Source: Sphingobium subterraneum
GTDB lineage: Bacteria > Pseudomonadota > Alphaproteobacteria > Sphingomonadales > Sphingomonadaceae
Assembly: GCF_014199435.1 (NCBI RefSeq)
Contig: NZ_JACIJP010000006.1
Location: forward strand, 157,271 to 221,270
Reading direction: 5' to 3'
DNA length: 64,000 bases
The translations under genes and the position numbers were made by a program. Below, piece by piece: positions 1 to 8,545 of the stretch; within the stretch, counting starts at the first letter, position 1; the number at the start of each line of letters is the position of its first letter. The notes under the pieces were generated by a model. The model saw only the letters and a list, made by a program, of their open reading frames with translations. It was not told the origin of the DNA and did no database searches.

Positions 1-1
1 C

Positions 2-376
2 GAGTTCGTTCCCCAAGGCGTCAAGTTCAAGGATGGATCGGTGCTGGAAACCGACATGATCATTCTCGCCACCGGATATCAGAGCCGCCGGACGGAAGTC
101 GTGGACTTTTTTGGCGAAGATGTAGCCGAAAAGGTCGGTGAGATCGCGCGGCTCGACGCCGAAGGCGAATGGTCGTGCATGTGGGGCCAGACCGGGCAAC
201 AGGGCCTGTGGTTCAACGGCGGCGGCATTAATCAGATGCGGCCGGGTTCGGAGCGTCTCGCCCTGCTGATCAAAGCCGATCTGGAGGGGCTTATCCCGGA
301 TGACTACCGGCGTACGCCCAAGAACTCCGGAGCAAAGCCGCGATACGAAAAGAAGCTGGCGACGAGTGTGAGCTGA
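2..376 (+). CDS. Flavin-containing monooxygenase, C-terminal part (5' end outside window)
   Basis: The reading frame is open from base 2, so this is the tail of a longer gene. The segment has a residue pair D-G, then 'D..ILATGYQ', the ATGY signature seen near the C-terminal end of the FAD/NADP domains in class B flavoprotein monooxygenases (FMO, N-hydroxylating and Baeyer-Villiger types). About 125 residues are visible, ending in a basic tail (KPRYEKKLATSVS). Such enzymes insert one oxygen atom into ketones or heteroatoms using NADPH and O2. Its place beside a P450, dehydrogenases and a KstD-like enzyme suggests a Baeyer-Villiger role, but the substrate and subtype cannot be decided from this fragment. 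Confidence 0.75.
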   Translation, partial: EFVPQGVKFKDGSVLETDMIILATGYQSRRTEVVDFFGEDVAEKVGEIARLDAEGEWSCMWGQTGQQGLWFNGGGINQMRPGSERLALLIKADLEGLIPDDYRRTPKNSGAKPRYEKKLATSVS

Positions 377-627
377 ACCGCGATCCTGTGCATACCGGTA
401 CCGTTGGAAAGCTTCTTCCCTCTGACGGTCCGGTAGGCTCCTTCACCAAAGGAGGGCAGGTTTTCGGGATCGGACAAGTCGCATAGGGCACGAGCTATCC
501 CCCTTGCCGGGGGGAGCATGTCGCCGCGCCTGTTCGCCAGAAGAACATAAATATAAATCGAGTGCCCAGAGCGCTCATGCGTTCGCGATCACCGGTCCAC
601 GACAGGATCGGTCCGTTGCCGAACGCG

Positions 628-1563
628 TCACCTGTTGGCCGACTGCCGGAAATGCGTGGGCGAGACGCCAACCATACGATGGAAGGCGATCGAAAAGGTG
701 CTGGGCGACGAAAATCCGAGCCGGTAAGCAATACTCTTCATCGACAGCGTGGAATTAAGCAGCAGATTCTGCGCCTGCGCTACCTTGCGCCGCATAACGA
801 ATTCGTGAACCGTCAGGCCCGTCGTGACCCGAAACTTGCGGCGAAGATGAGAAGCGCTGATACCCAGCTCTCCCGCCAGATCGTGCGCACTCGGGATAAT
901 GTCTTCTGCCTCGTCGATAAAGCTTTCGAGCCGCGCAAGCTCCGTATCCAGAAGACTGCCGCCCACGACCTCCCGGATCATAAAATTGGGTTCGCTCAGG
1001 GACCATCGCAAAATCGAAGCAAGGGCCATGCGCAGGCACCCCTCGACCATGAGCGCGGTCGAAGCGCGCGGATACATGATCTCCAGCGAGATGCGGTGCA
1101 GGCTATGGCACGCATCGGGATCGTCGATGGTCGGCGGCTGGTTCGCCCGCAGATTTTCCCACGCCTTGGCCAAAGCCCCGGTGAGGGCTTCATCCTCGAT
1201 CCTGCACACCAGAACACGCGCACTATGCTCTTCCTCCGTTGGGTTGACGAGCAGCCTGCCGCCCGGCGGCAAAAAGGTCATCTTCCCAAGGGTTACGTCG
1301 TCACCCTCATCGCAATGGCCATGCAAGTTCAACTGGTGAGGAAGAAGGCGGTATTGCAGATTATATCCGTCCGCTTCGAAGACGAACTGTTCGTTCCCCC
1401 ATTGATATTCCACAACAGAAAAATGAGCGCCCGGAACGGTGTATTCCGCAATCTGGCGAACCCTGCAGGGCTTGATTCCATTCGCGTGGATCGATCCTGT
1501 GGCATCCTTTCCCGTAGGTTCAGGCGGGAGGGATGTTTTCAGGCTGTTGGATGCGGCAATCAT
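628..1563 (-). CDS. AraC-family transcriptional regulator
   Basis: A 311-residue protein. The last 100 residues form the double helix-turn-helix of the AraC/XylS family: first HTH about 226-243 (DLAGELGISASHLRRKF), second about 273-300 (SIAYRLGFSSPSTFSIAFHR). The first 200 residues are a ligand or dimerisation domain without close resemblance to a family I can name. I chose the ATG at 1563 because a purine-rich GAGGGAAG site lies just upstream; an in-frame start 30 bp further out is possible. It lies between the FMO fragment and the P450/ferredoxin pair, so it is the likely activator of this catabolic cluster. The effector is unknown. Confidence 0.85.
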   Translation of the reverse strand: MIAASNSLKTSLPPEPTGKDATGSIHANGIKPCRVRQIAEYTVPGAHFSVVEYQWGNEQFVFEADGYNLQYRLLPHQLNLHGHCDEGDDVTLGKMTFLPPGGRLLVNPTEEEHSARVLVCRIEDEALTGALAKAWENLRANQPPTIDDPDACHSLHRISLEIMYPRASTALMVEGCLRMALASILRWSLSEPNFMIREVVGGSLLDTELARLESFIDEAEDIIPSAHDLAGELGISASHLRRKFRVTTGLTVHEFVMRRKVAQAQNLLLNSTLSMKSIAYRLGFSSPSTFSIAFHRMVGVSPTHFRQSANR

Positions 1564-1833
1564 CGCCTTGCTTCCCTCTCTGTAAGTCCGCACATCTCGG
1601 ACATAGGACAGGTTCAGATATTTTCTGGTTTCCGGCGTATATGATAGCGTGCGTGGCCCGAATCACCAAATGTCGCGGCAAACGGCCATCGGCCAAGAAG
1701 GGACAATATCTCTGGTACCGCCCAGAGACGTGCCGTCACGCACCCGGAAGACCAACGAATAATGGTCGTATCCTATCGCGGACATGCGACCGCTGCCCCT
1801 CCATCGAGGGGCATGGGTTGCACGCCCACTCGA

Positions 1834-3084
1834 TCAAACCAGCCGTTTCTTACCCGGTGTGAAAGTCGCTGGCATGTTGATCCAGCCGTTGATCGTCCCG
1901 ACCGAGGGATAGCGCTCCGCCGCCGAAACATCCACCTTGTAGTCCGGCATGCGTTCCAGGATCTGAGTCAGCATTTCCTCGAACATGACCCGTGCCATGA
2001 ACGAGCCGATACAACGATGCATACCCGCACCGAATGCGATGTGGCGGTTGGGAAAGCGGGCAAGGTCGATCTTTTCCGGTTCGTCGAATATTTCCGGATC
2101 GCGATTCCCGGAGGACCAGGGCAGGAACACACGGTCGCCTGCCTCCATTTTCACGTCCCCAATATCGAAATCTTCCACGACGTTGCGGGCGATCCCGTGC
2201 ATGGGTGAGAAATAGCGAACCAGTTCCTCCCGGGCCGTGGGGAGGAGTTCCGGTTCAGCAATCAGCCGCTCGCGCTCTTCTGGGTTCTCGTAAAGATAGA
2301 CCAGCGTATGCGTGGTCAGAGACGTCGTCGTATCGACCCCGCCCGCCAGGATATTCAGCGCATAGCCCAGCGCTTCTTCCTCGGTCACGGGCCGACCGTC
2401 AATTTGACCGTGGGCGAAATACGACAGCAGATTGTCTTCTTCCGGAAGTTCGCGATACCGGCGAAATTCTTCGGCACAGCGCTGATACACCCAGTTGAAG
2501 CGTTCCAGCGCCTTGCCGAACTCCTCGCTTTCCTTGGGCAAAAACACGATTTCGTGCATGGCGTCCGCATGTTCGCGCCATTCTTCCAGCGGCAGCCCCA
2601 TCAGCTCCATGGTCGCCATGGCCGGAACCGGACCCGTCAGGTCGTGCACAAAATCGAGTTTCCCCGTTTCGATCACGCGGTCGATCATCTCGGTCGTGAA
2701 GTGACGGACCCGTTCCCGCCTGACCTCGGAGGCCTTGGGCGCGAACTTGCGGTTGATGAACGACCGATAGGAATCCCACTCGGGGCGATCGGTCTCGATC
2801 GGAAGGCCCCGCACGCTCGTGCCGGGCGGGATCAGCACGCCGCCCTTCACAACATCGTTTTCGGCATCGTAGGTCTTGTTGCTACGGAAGACATCGCTTG
2901 CTTGGGCGATGGCGACAATATCGCGGTAGCGGCTCGCCACCCAATAGCCGCCATGGTTCTTCGACCAGGCTATGGGGCATTCACTGCGCATCTCGCGATA
3001 CTGGTCGGGCCAGCTGCTCGCATAGGCTCGGGATTCGTGATCGTGATCGATCGGGCACTGTTTGCCGGAAAGCTTGCTTTGCAT
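1834..3084 (-). CDS. Cytochrome P450 monooxygenase
   Basis: A soluble bacterial class I P450 of 416 residues. Seen in order: I-helix oxygen-binding motif AGGVDTTTS (about 247-255), K-helix ExxR in EELVR (about 286-290), and the heme loop FGAGMHRCIG with the thiolate cysteine near 358. No membrane anchor. The start at 3084 is preceded by GAGAGG; an upstream ATG at 3096 is less well spaced. It is directly downstream of a ferredoxin gene on the same strand (gap about 36 bp), so electron supply is probably reductase-ferredoxin-P450; no ferredoxin reductase is in the window. Likely reaction: regiospecific hydroxylation of an apolar substrate, which the SDRs could then oxidise. Confidence 0.93.
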   Translation of the reverse strand: MQSKLSGKQCPIDHDHESRAYASSWPDQYREMRSECPIAWSKNHGGYWVASRYRDIVAIAQASDVFRSNKTYDAENDVVKGGVLIPPGTSVRGLPIETDRPEWDSYRSFINRKFAPKASEVRRERVRHFTTEMIDRVIETGKLDFVHDLTGPVPAMATMELMGLPLEEWREHADAMHEIVFLPKESEEFGKALERFNWVYQRCAEEFRRYRELPEEDNLLSYFAHGQIDGRPVTEEEALGYALNILAGGVDTTTSLTTHTLVYLYENPEERERLIAEPELLPTAREELVRYFSPMHGIARNVVEDFDIGDVKMEAGDRVFLPWSSGNRDPEIFDEPEKIDLARFPNRHIAFGAGMHRCIGSFMARVMFEEMLTQILERMPDYKVDVSAAERYPSVGTINGWINMPATFTPGKKRLV

Positions 3085-3120
3085 GACGCCTCTCATCCTC
3101 TTTTTTCCGTCGAACAGCCT

Positions 3121-3312
3121 TCAATAGATGTCGACGGCTTCTTCGGGACAGCTCCGCGCGGCTTGGCGGACGGCTTCTTGAAACTCTTCCGGCACGACAT
3201 CCACGGTCACCGAAGCGCGCCCATCTTCATCGCTGAGGACGAAAATTTCCGGTGCCGCGAGGTAGCACATCGCATGGCCGACGCATCGTTCCGCTTTTAT
3301 CCGCACCCGCAT
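3121..3312 (-). CDS. Small ferredoxin with CxxHxxC cluster motif, P450 partner
   Basis: A 63-residue acidic ferredoxin. Cluster ligands visible: C-V-G-H-A-M-C at residues 10-16 and the CP pair at about 55-56. In typical 3Fe-4S/4Fe-4S ferredoxins of this size the first motif is CxxDxxC or CxxCxxC; here the middle ligand position is histidine. Ferredoxins of this form are known as P450 redox partners, mostly in actinobacteria, and sit beside P450 genes as here. It is the first gene of a two-gene unit with the P450 and is transcribed divergently from the SDR at 3614. Whether the cluster is 3Fe or 4Fe cannot be told from sequence. Confidence 0.88.
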   Translation of the reverse strand: MRVRIKAERCVGHAMCYLAAPEIFVLSDEDGRASVTVDVVPEEFQEAVRQAARSCPEEAVDIY

Positions 3313-3613
3313 CCCAACTCTCCCGTTTGATTGCGTCTAATGTGCTGGAGATTGGTACGATATGCGCGCACAACTGCTTTTAAAACTAGCGCATTCCATT
3401 GCTTTGTTGAGCAGAAGGATGGCGGCCACGAGTCCATGCTGCTCCGTTATGGCAGGTCCGCTGCACCATCGACGAAAGCCGAGCCGGAACCGCGCGCCCA
3501 TTTCAGAAAAAAGGCACGCACAATTCACACCCGCGGGTTGTGGGATTGCGCGGTCACTCCTCTATAGATGGGCACAATATTCGGCCGGGACAATAGCAAG
3601 GGAGGGACAGGCA
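3313..3613. promoter_or_regulatory. Divergent intergenic region between ferredoxin/P450 and SDR operons
   Basis: About 300 bp with no convincing gene. It must carry both the leftward promoter for ferredoxin-P450 and the rightward promoter for the SDR genes. A TATAGAT at 3563-3569 with TTGTGG at 3538-3543 (19 bp spacing) is a weak sigma-70-like candidate for the rightward unit. GGAGGG at 3601-3606 is the ribosome binding site for the ATG at 3614. I saw no clear AraC-type direct repeats. Confidence 0.4.
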
Positions 3614-4366
3614 ATGCGGAACTTGAAGGGCAAAGTTGTGCTGGTCACCGGAGGCGGGGCAGGCATCGGCGAGGCAACGGTGGCCCGGTTTGTCGAGGAA
3701 GGGTCGCTCGTTGTCGTTACCGACATCGATGAAGCCAAGGGGCGTCAGGTTGCCGATCGCCTGAGTTGCCCGTTCGTGCCGATCAATGTTGCCGACGCTG
3801 CCTCGGTCGAGCGGGCGATAGCCGCAGCAGTGGAACATTTTGGTCGACTTGACATCATCGTCAATAATGCCGGCGTTGTCTCCGAGCGTGCGCTCATTCA
3901 TGAATCCACCCAGGAAAATTGGGATCGCGTTCTCCGCATCAACCTGGACGGTGTGTATTACGGAATGAAATATGCGCTGCGCCATTTCGTCGCGCAGGGC
4001 AGCGGGGTGATTGTCAACGTAACGTCCACTGCGGCGCTAGTCGCCTTCGCGCAATTGCCTCCCTATAACGCGTCAAAGGCAGCCGTGTCGCAGCTGACCA
4101 AGGAAGCGGCGATCGAATATGCCGCAATGGGGATCAGGGCCAACGCTGTCGCGCCGACGGGGCTGCTGACGCCCATGAACGAAAAGCTGGCCGAGACGAC
4201 GGGCGACGCGAAGGCGTTCATTGACCACATGAGTAGCATGAACCCCATGCCGGGTATGCCGACCGCCGACGACATCGCTGCGGCCATCGCCTTTCTCGCC
4301 AGCGACGACGCCCGGTTCATTACGGGTGTAACGCTCGCGGTCGATGGCGGCTACACCGCGCAGTAA
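3614..4366 (+). CDS. SDR-family NAD(P)-dependent oxidoreductase
   Basis: A classical short-chain dehydrogenase of 250 residues. Seen: cofactor motif TGGGAGIG near the N-terminus, an acidic residue after beta-2 (VVTDIDEA), which favours NAD(H), NNAG in beta-4, the active-site serine region (NVTSTAA) and YNASK carrying the catalytic tyrosine and lysine. The C-terminal FITGVTLAVDGGY is typical of the family. The frame extends upstream but the ATG at 3614 has a strong GGAGGG site eight bases before it. First gene of a rightward unit with a second SDR and a SnoaL-like protein. Likely role: oxidation of a secondary alcohol formed by the P450, or of a related ring alcohol. Confidence 0.93.
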   Translation: MRNLKGKVVLVTGGGAGIGEATVARFVEEGSLVVVTDIDEAKGRQVADRLSCPFVPINVADAASVERAIAAAVEHFGRLDIIVNNAGVVSERALIHESTQENWDRVLRINLDGVYYGMKYALRHFVAQGSGVIVNVTSTAALVAFAQLPPYNASKAAVSQLTKEAAIEYAAMGIRANAVAPTGLLTPMNEKLAETTGDAKAFIDHMSSMNPMPGMPTADDIAAAIAFLASDDARFITGVTLAVDGGYTAQ

Positions 4367-4548
4367 CGCGGTCCGCGCAAAACTATGTCGGGCTCGTCGA
4401 TACTATCGTCCTGGGGCAGTTTCTGACCCAAAATCCGGTCATCGCGCGATCCTTTTCATAATCATGAGCGCTTTCCAAAAGCGTCGTTCATGGGATCCGA
4501 TCACGCTTGCTGCTAGCCTGTTGGCAAATAGCCAAGAGGAGCCGCGAC

Positions 4549-5484
4549 ATGGAGAAGGAACTCCGCCTGGATGGACAGGTGGCACTGGTGACCGGCAGCG
4601 GGCGGGGATTAGGTCGCGCGCACGCCCTGCTCCTTGCCGCACGCGGCGCGGCAGTCGTCGTCAACGACCCGGGGGGCAGCCTGGAAGGAGACGGCGAAGA
4701 CCGGATGCCCGCCGACGGCGTGGTAGAGGACATTACGAGCGCGGGCGGCCAGGCTGTCGCCAATTTCGATTCCGTCGCGAGCGAGGCGGGAGCGAGCGCC
4801 ATGGTGGCCGCAGCGATCGATCACTTCGGCCGGATCGACATCGTCGTCAACAATGCCGGAAACTTCCTGCCGCGCCGCAGCTTCACCGAAAGCAGTTCTG
4901 AGAGCTTCGCCAAAATCTGGGCGGTTCACACGATGGGCTCTATCAACGTGATCCGTGCCGCCTGGCCGCACATGGTCGGTCAGGGCTACGGGCGGATCGT
5001 CAACACCGCGTCGCACACCGGTCTGCTGGGATCACGCGGTTCGCTCGAATATTCGGTGGCCAAGGCGGCCATACTTGGTTTGACCAAGACGTTGGCGCTT
5101 GAAGCTGCGGAGCTCGGCATCGCGGTCAATGCCATCGCACCAGGCGCCCTGACCCGGCCGGTGAACCAGATGGAGGAAGTCGCGCAACTGGTGCCACCCG
5201 GAGCGTTCGAACCGGATTTGGTCTCTCCCACCGTTCTGTGGCTCTGCCATCCAGAGTGTGGCGTGAATGGCGAAGTGCTGGGCGTGATGTCGGGGACGAC
5301 GACGCGCATAAAGATCGCTGAAACACAGGGCTATTGGAGCAGCACGCCCACGCCGGAAGCCATCCGCGATCATTTCACCCACATCATGGCCGAAGAGACG
5401 CTTGCCGGCTCTGGGCTGACCTTCGGTCAGGAAGCCGAGACGCGGGGGATGGAGCTGATGATGCATTATATCAGTCACGCATAA
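4549..5484 (+). CDS. SDR-family oxidoreductase, MFE-2 (3-hydroxyacyl-CoA dehydrogenase)-like
   Basis: 311 residues, longer than a classical SDR. Seen: TGSGRGLGRAHALLLAARGA near the start, followed by VVVNDPGG. The G-R-A-H and V-N-D pattern resembles the N-terminal hydroxyacyl-CoA dehydrogenase domain of peroxisomal multifunctional enzyme type 2 (HSD17B4 type). Also NNAGNF, NTASHTG and YSVAKAA with the catalytic Tyr-Lys. A C-terminal extension of about 60 residues follows the Rossmann core. The ATG at 4549 follows AAGAGGAG. It lies about 180 bp after the first SDR and 25 bp before the SnoaL gene. It may act on a CoA ester or on a bulky cyclic alcohol; the substrate is inferred only from family and context. 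Confidence 0.88.
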   Translation: MEKELRLDGQVALVTGSGRGLGRAHALLLAARGAAVVVNDPGGSLEGDGEDRMPADGVVEDITSAGGQAVANFDSVASEAGASAMVAAAIDHFGRIDIVVNNAGNFLPRRSFTESSSESFAKIWAVHTMGSINVIRAAWPHMVGQGYGRIVNTASHTGLLGSRGSLEYSVAKAAILGLTKTLALEAAELGIAVNAIAPGALTRPVNQMEEVAQLVPPGAFEPDLVSPTVLWLCHPECGVNGEVLGVMSGTTTRIKIAETQGYWSSTPTPEAIRDHFTHIMAEETLAGSGLTFGQEAETRGMELMMHYISHA

Positions 5485-5509
5485 TAAATTTGGACAGGAG
5501 CAGGCAGAA

Positions 5510-6085
5510 ATGGCGCTTTCACTCTCAGAACTGTCGGACCGCGAAGAAATCCGTCAGGTTATCTACAAGCATTTCCGGGCCGCCGACCGGCTGGATCAGG
5601 CCCTTGAGATGGAAGCATGTTGGGATGACGCGGTGTTCGAAGGCGGTCCTGTCGACCAGCTGATGAGCGAAGCGGTACCCATCATTTACGGCGAAATGCT
5701 GCCAAAATATTTCGATGTCACCAATCATTACATGGCGAATTTCCTGATCGATGTGCGCGGAGATGAAGCCTTCACCGAAACCTACGCCCTTGCGTATCAT
5801 ATCGTTCCCGCAGACGAACACGCCATCATGGCGGTGCTCGGTCCCAAGAAATTCGCAGAAATGAATAACGACGCCAGCCGGCGCTATGAGTTCATCATGG
5901 GCATGCGCTATGCGATGCGGCTCGAAAAACGGGGCGGCGTGTGGAAGATCGCGACCATACGGATCGTCAATGACTGGAGTTCGGCAAAGCCCTATTCCGG
6001 CGTCGAGGAGGAAGGCGTGTACAGCTTCCTCAAGCTGCGCGGAACACGCGACCGCACCGACCAGTCCTATCCCTGGAACCCTTAG
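5510..6085 (+). CDS. SnoaL-like (NTF2 fold) protein
   Basis: 191 residues. The opening LSDREEIRQVIYKHFRAAD, a tryptophan/aspartate segment (CWDDAVFEGG), and a later RYEFIMGMRYAMRLEKRGG...WKIATIRIVNDW match the SnoaL_4/NTF2-like cone fold seen in ring-cleavage, dehydratase and isomerase helpers of catabolic clusters. No signal peptide. The ATG is preceded by GGACAGGAGCAG. A second, different member of the same family is encoded on the other strand at 6683-7273, so the cluster has two. Such proteins can be true enzymes (dehydratase, isomerase) or small-molecule binding proteins; the sequence does not say which. Confidence 0.85.
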   Translation: MALSLSELSDREEIRQVIYKHFRAADRLDQALEMEACWDDAVFEGGPVDQLMSEAVPIIYGEMLPKYFDVTNHYMANFLIDVRGDEAFTETYALAYHIVPADEHAIMAVLGPKKFAEMNNDASRRYEFIMGMRYAMRLEKRGGVWKIATIRIVNDWSSAKPYSGVEEEGVYSFLKLRGTRDRTDQSYPWNP

Positions 6086-6120
6086 AACCCAGATCCGTCA
6101 GGGGGAGAGGCGGCTCGCCG

Positions 6121-6642
6121 CTAATGATCGGCCGTCGGAGCCGTACCCGGCGCCTGCTTCTGCATAAAGTTGATCATCCGCACGCCCGCCGGGCCAGCGC
6201 GCCATCCATGCAGGATTCCCGGGATGATCACACTGTCCCCGGCGCGCAGGGTCACTGACTGCTCCTCTTCCAGAAGCAGTTCCACCTCGCCTTCGATCAC
6301 ATAATTGATATCAAAGGTATCCGTGGCGTGCATCGTGGAGGAATCCAGGTCCGGGCCCCATTCGAAATAGCGAAACCGGAAACCTGTACCCGGCGGTTCC
6401 AGCGTAAAGCCGCGTGACCGGTCGAGCGGGTCGGGCATGTTGTAGGGCGGCAGGCCGTCGGTTTCCCACAATTCGGCGAAACAGGCGTTCCCGGCCGGAA
6501 CGGGGCTTACAAAATCGGGGACCGCCTCGATTTTCAGCTTACCGACCCGCGCGTCACTGGTGAAAAGCACCGACTGGGGTTTGCCGTCATAGAGCACGGC
6601 TGCTTTGCCCTGTTCGTTCAGTCCGGTGACAACTCTTCGCAT
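6121..6642 (-). CDS. Cupin-domain protein
   Basis: 173 residues. The C-terminal half carries a single cupin: motif 1 region MHATDTFDINYVIEGEVEL and motif 2 region GDSVIIPGILHGW. Motif 1 has H and T/D where the standard fold places two histidines, so metal binding may be altered. The N-terminal half contains short beta-rich segments. The ATG at 6642 follows ACAGGAACG; a longer open frame upstream overlaps the next gene and was not accepted. It is the last gene of the leftward unit ALDH-MDR-LLM-SnoaL-cupin and converges with the SnoaL gene at 5510-6085. Possible roles: isomerase, dioxygenase-like enzyme or binding protein. Confidence 0.82.
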   Translation of the reverse strand: MRRVVTGLNEQGKAAVLYDGKPQSVLFTSDARVGKLKIEAVPDFVSPVPAGNACFAELWETDGLPPYNMPDPLDRSRGFTLEPPGTGFRFRYFEWGPDLDSSTMHATDTFDINYVIEGEVELLLEEEQSVTLRAGDSVIIPGILHGWRAGPAGVRMINFMQKQAPGTAPTADH

Positions 6643-6682
6643 GCTGTTCGTTCCTGTGGGTCCGCTGTCGTAACGGGAAAGC

Positions 6683-7273
6683 TCAAACGCCGAGATGGCC
6701 GCGCTTTCCCTTGGGATAGTCTGCGCCTTTTCGTGAAGGCGCCTTGCTGAAAAGCTCCCAGCTGTAATCGTCTTGCGTTTCGCCATAAGCGCGCGAGGGC
6801 ATGGCCGCGAACGGAAAGACCGAATCGTCCCACGGCGGGCTGTCGGCCGGGTTGGTCGCCCAGTCATAGACCGCGACCCGGTGGATGAACTTCCACACCT
6901 CTCCGCGTTTCTCCAGCCGGTCTTCATAGCGGCCGCCGAGGAACACATCCTTGAGATCGGGCTCCTCGCCCATCCTGTGCCAGGCGAGGAAATAGGTTTC
7001 CACATTGGCGAGATTGCCATCGATTTCCATGCAGCTCTGCCCCAGCATGTGGCCCATTTTCAGCGTCGGCCACATCGGCTTCATGGAATCGGCAAACCCA
7101 CGACCGGACGCCTCGATCATCCCATGGTCGTCCCAACCGTCCGGCCAGTAGGTAGACGCGATGAGATCGGCATCCTGACGATCCATCCCGCGGCTGTAAC
7201 GGGCCAGATTGTGCCGGATCTTCTCCCGATCGAGAAGCTCTTCCATTGTGATGGTGATGTCTTCGTGCCTCAT
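6683..7273 (-). CDS. SnoaL-like (NTF2 fold) protein, second copy type
   Basis: 196 residues with the same layout as the protein at 5510-6085 but clearly diverged: MEELLDREKIRHNLARYSRG at the start, a YWPDGWDDHG segment, then FLGGRYEDRLEKRGEVWKFIHRVAVYDW. The DREKIRxxLxRYxRGxDRxD opening is the hallmark of the SnoaL_4 group. It has a C-terminal basic tail (SRKGADYPKGKRGHLGV). It lies 17 bp after the LLM monooxygenase and 40 bp before the cupin, so it belongs to the leftward transcript. Possible functions: a dehydratase or isomerase step, or an accessory protein. Confidence 0.85.
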   Translation of the reverse strand: MRHEDITITMEELLDREKIRHNLARYSRGMDRQDADLIASTYWPDGWDDHGMIEASGRGFADSMKPMWPTLKMGHMLGQSCMEIDGNLANVETYFLAWHRMGEEPDLKDVFLGGRYEDRLEKRGEVWKFIHRVAVYDWATNPADSPPWDDSVFPFAAMPSRAYGETQDDYSWELFSKAPSRKGADYPKGKRGHLGV

Positions 7274-7290
7274 GGCGCTCTCCTCTCGAC

Positions 7291-8418
7291 CTAAATCCGC
7301 AGACCGGCCTGCTTCAGCAAGGGCATGACCCGTTCGCCGAAATATTTCAGTTCCTTCTTGTAGTCCAACATGCCCAGCAGAACGCAGTCAATGCCGCATT
7401 CCTTGATTTCCTTGAGCCCGTCGACAATCTGTTCCGGGGTGCCGATCAGCGCATGGCCGCCCGATCCGGCGACGGACTTTGCCAGATATTCCTTTTTCAG
7501 ATGTTCGGCGAAAGATTGCTGGCTGACGCCGCTCATGAAGTTGTCGGCCGCTTCCCAGTCGCCATGGTCGATAATCGCCTGATAGGCCGCTTTCGCTTCT
7601 TCCTCGGTATCGCGGCAGACCACGACAACGAGTGTCACGACCCCGATCGTGCGACCATATTCCGCAGCCTTCCCACGGATGGAAGCCACATAGCGCTTGG
7701 CCTGATCGGGCGTTGTAAAGCTGGCGAAGTTGAGATCGGCATATTGCGCGGCGAAATCCTGTCCTGCGGGCGATGCACCGGCGTTGAGGATCACCGGGCG
7801 CGGCTGGATCGGTTTGGGCATCGCTTCCAGCCCCTCCAGATCCAGATATTTGCCGTGATAGTCCGATATCCCCTCTTCCGTCCAAAGCTTGGTCGCGACC
7901 TTCACCCAGTCGGCGCCATAGCCATAACGGTCGTCATGCTCGCGCAATTCGGTGCCCATCATGCGCATTTCCGGCATGTTCCAGCCCATCACCAGATTAA
8001 GTCCCGCACGTCCGCCACCAATATGGTCGATCGTGGTGAGGGCTTTCGCCGCCAGCACCGGATGAACCAGAGGAGCGATCAGGGTGGAGAAGGTCATGAT
8101 ATTCTTGGTCTCAGCCGCGATGCCGGCGGCATAGGTCAGTGTCTCGTAGACCTCGCCATTCCAGTTGGTTTCGCCGCCGAAGCCCTTGAAGCGTCCGACC
8201 GGAATAAAGGCTTCGAAACCGAGATCGTCGGCCAGTCGAGCCACATCCCGGCTGTGTTCCCAGCTTATTTCATAGCTAGTCGGCGCCTTGGTCATGAAGA
8301 TATTGCCGCTGGCGTTAACGGAGAAGACCCCGAACTTCAGCGGCTGGTTGTTGAAGAGCGGGACATGCTTGGCGCGATAGTCCGCCAGCTCGGTCTCGAA
8401 ATTAGGGTTGCCGTTCAC
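7291..8418 (-). CDS. LLM-class flavin-dependent monooxygenase (SsuD-like)
   Basis: 375 residues of the luciferase-like TIM-barrel family. Seen: KFGVFSVNASG near the N-terminus, WEHSRDVARLADDLGFEAFIPVGR, TLIAPLVHPVLAAKALTTID and GRAGLNLVMGWN, which together match the SsuD/dimethylsulfone monooxygenase branch; near the C-terminus comes GGHALIGTPEQIVDGLKEI. The start codon is GTG at 8418 with GGGAGGA five bases upstream. It uses reduced FMN from a separate reductase, which is not in the window. Members break C-S bonds or perform Baeyer-Villiger and hydroxylation chemistry; in this cluster a ring-cleaving oxygenation fits. It lies downstream of the MDR enzyme and upstream of the SnoaL gene on the same strand. 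Confidence 0.9.
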   Translation of the reverse strand: MNGNPNFETELADYRAKHVPLFNNQPLKFGVFSVNASGNIFMTKAPTSYEISWEHSRDVARLADDLGFEAFIPVGRFKGFGGETNWNGEVYETLTYAAGIAAETKNIMTFSTLIAPLVHPVLAAKALTTIDHIGGGRAGLNLVMGWNMPEMRMMGTELREHDDRYGYGADWVKVATKLWTEEGISDYHGKYLDLEGLEAMPKPIQPRPVILNAGASPAGQDFAAQYADLNFASFTTPDQAKRYVASIRGKAAEYGRTIGVVTLVVVVCRDTEEEAKAAYQAIIDHGDWEAADNFMSGVSQQSFAEHLKKEYLAKSVAGSGGHALIGTPEQIVDGLKEIKECGIDCVLLGMLDYKKELKYFGERVMPLLKQAGLRI

Positions 8419-8545
8419 ATTGTCCTCCCATCGCGATCGGGTCTCACCCCGTCTGGCAGTGAGCCGTGAAACGAGCCTACATCATTCCGCTGGCCTTCCG
8501 GGTAGGCTTGGCTTTCCCAAATTGATCATTCCTTGGCTCAGCTAC

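Noticed and set aside
562..1644. Long plus-strand frame across the AraC gene
   Set aside because: Codon-shadow of the minus-strand AraC gene; no family resemblance and no ribosome site.
6110..6121. GCGGC/GCCGC hairpin between the SnoaL and cupin genes
   Set aside because: Only five base pairs with a two-base loop; too weak to call a terminator.
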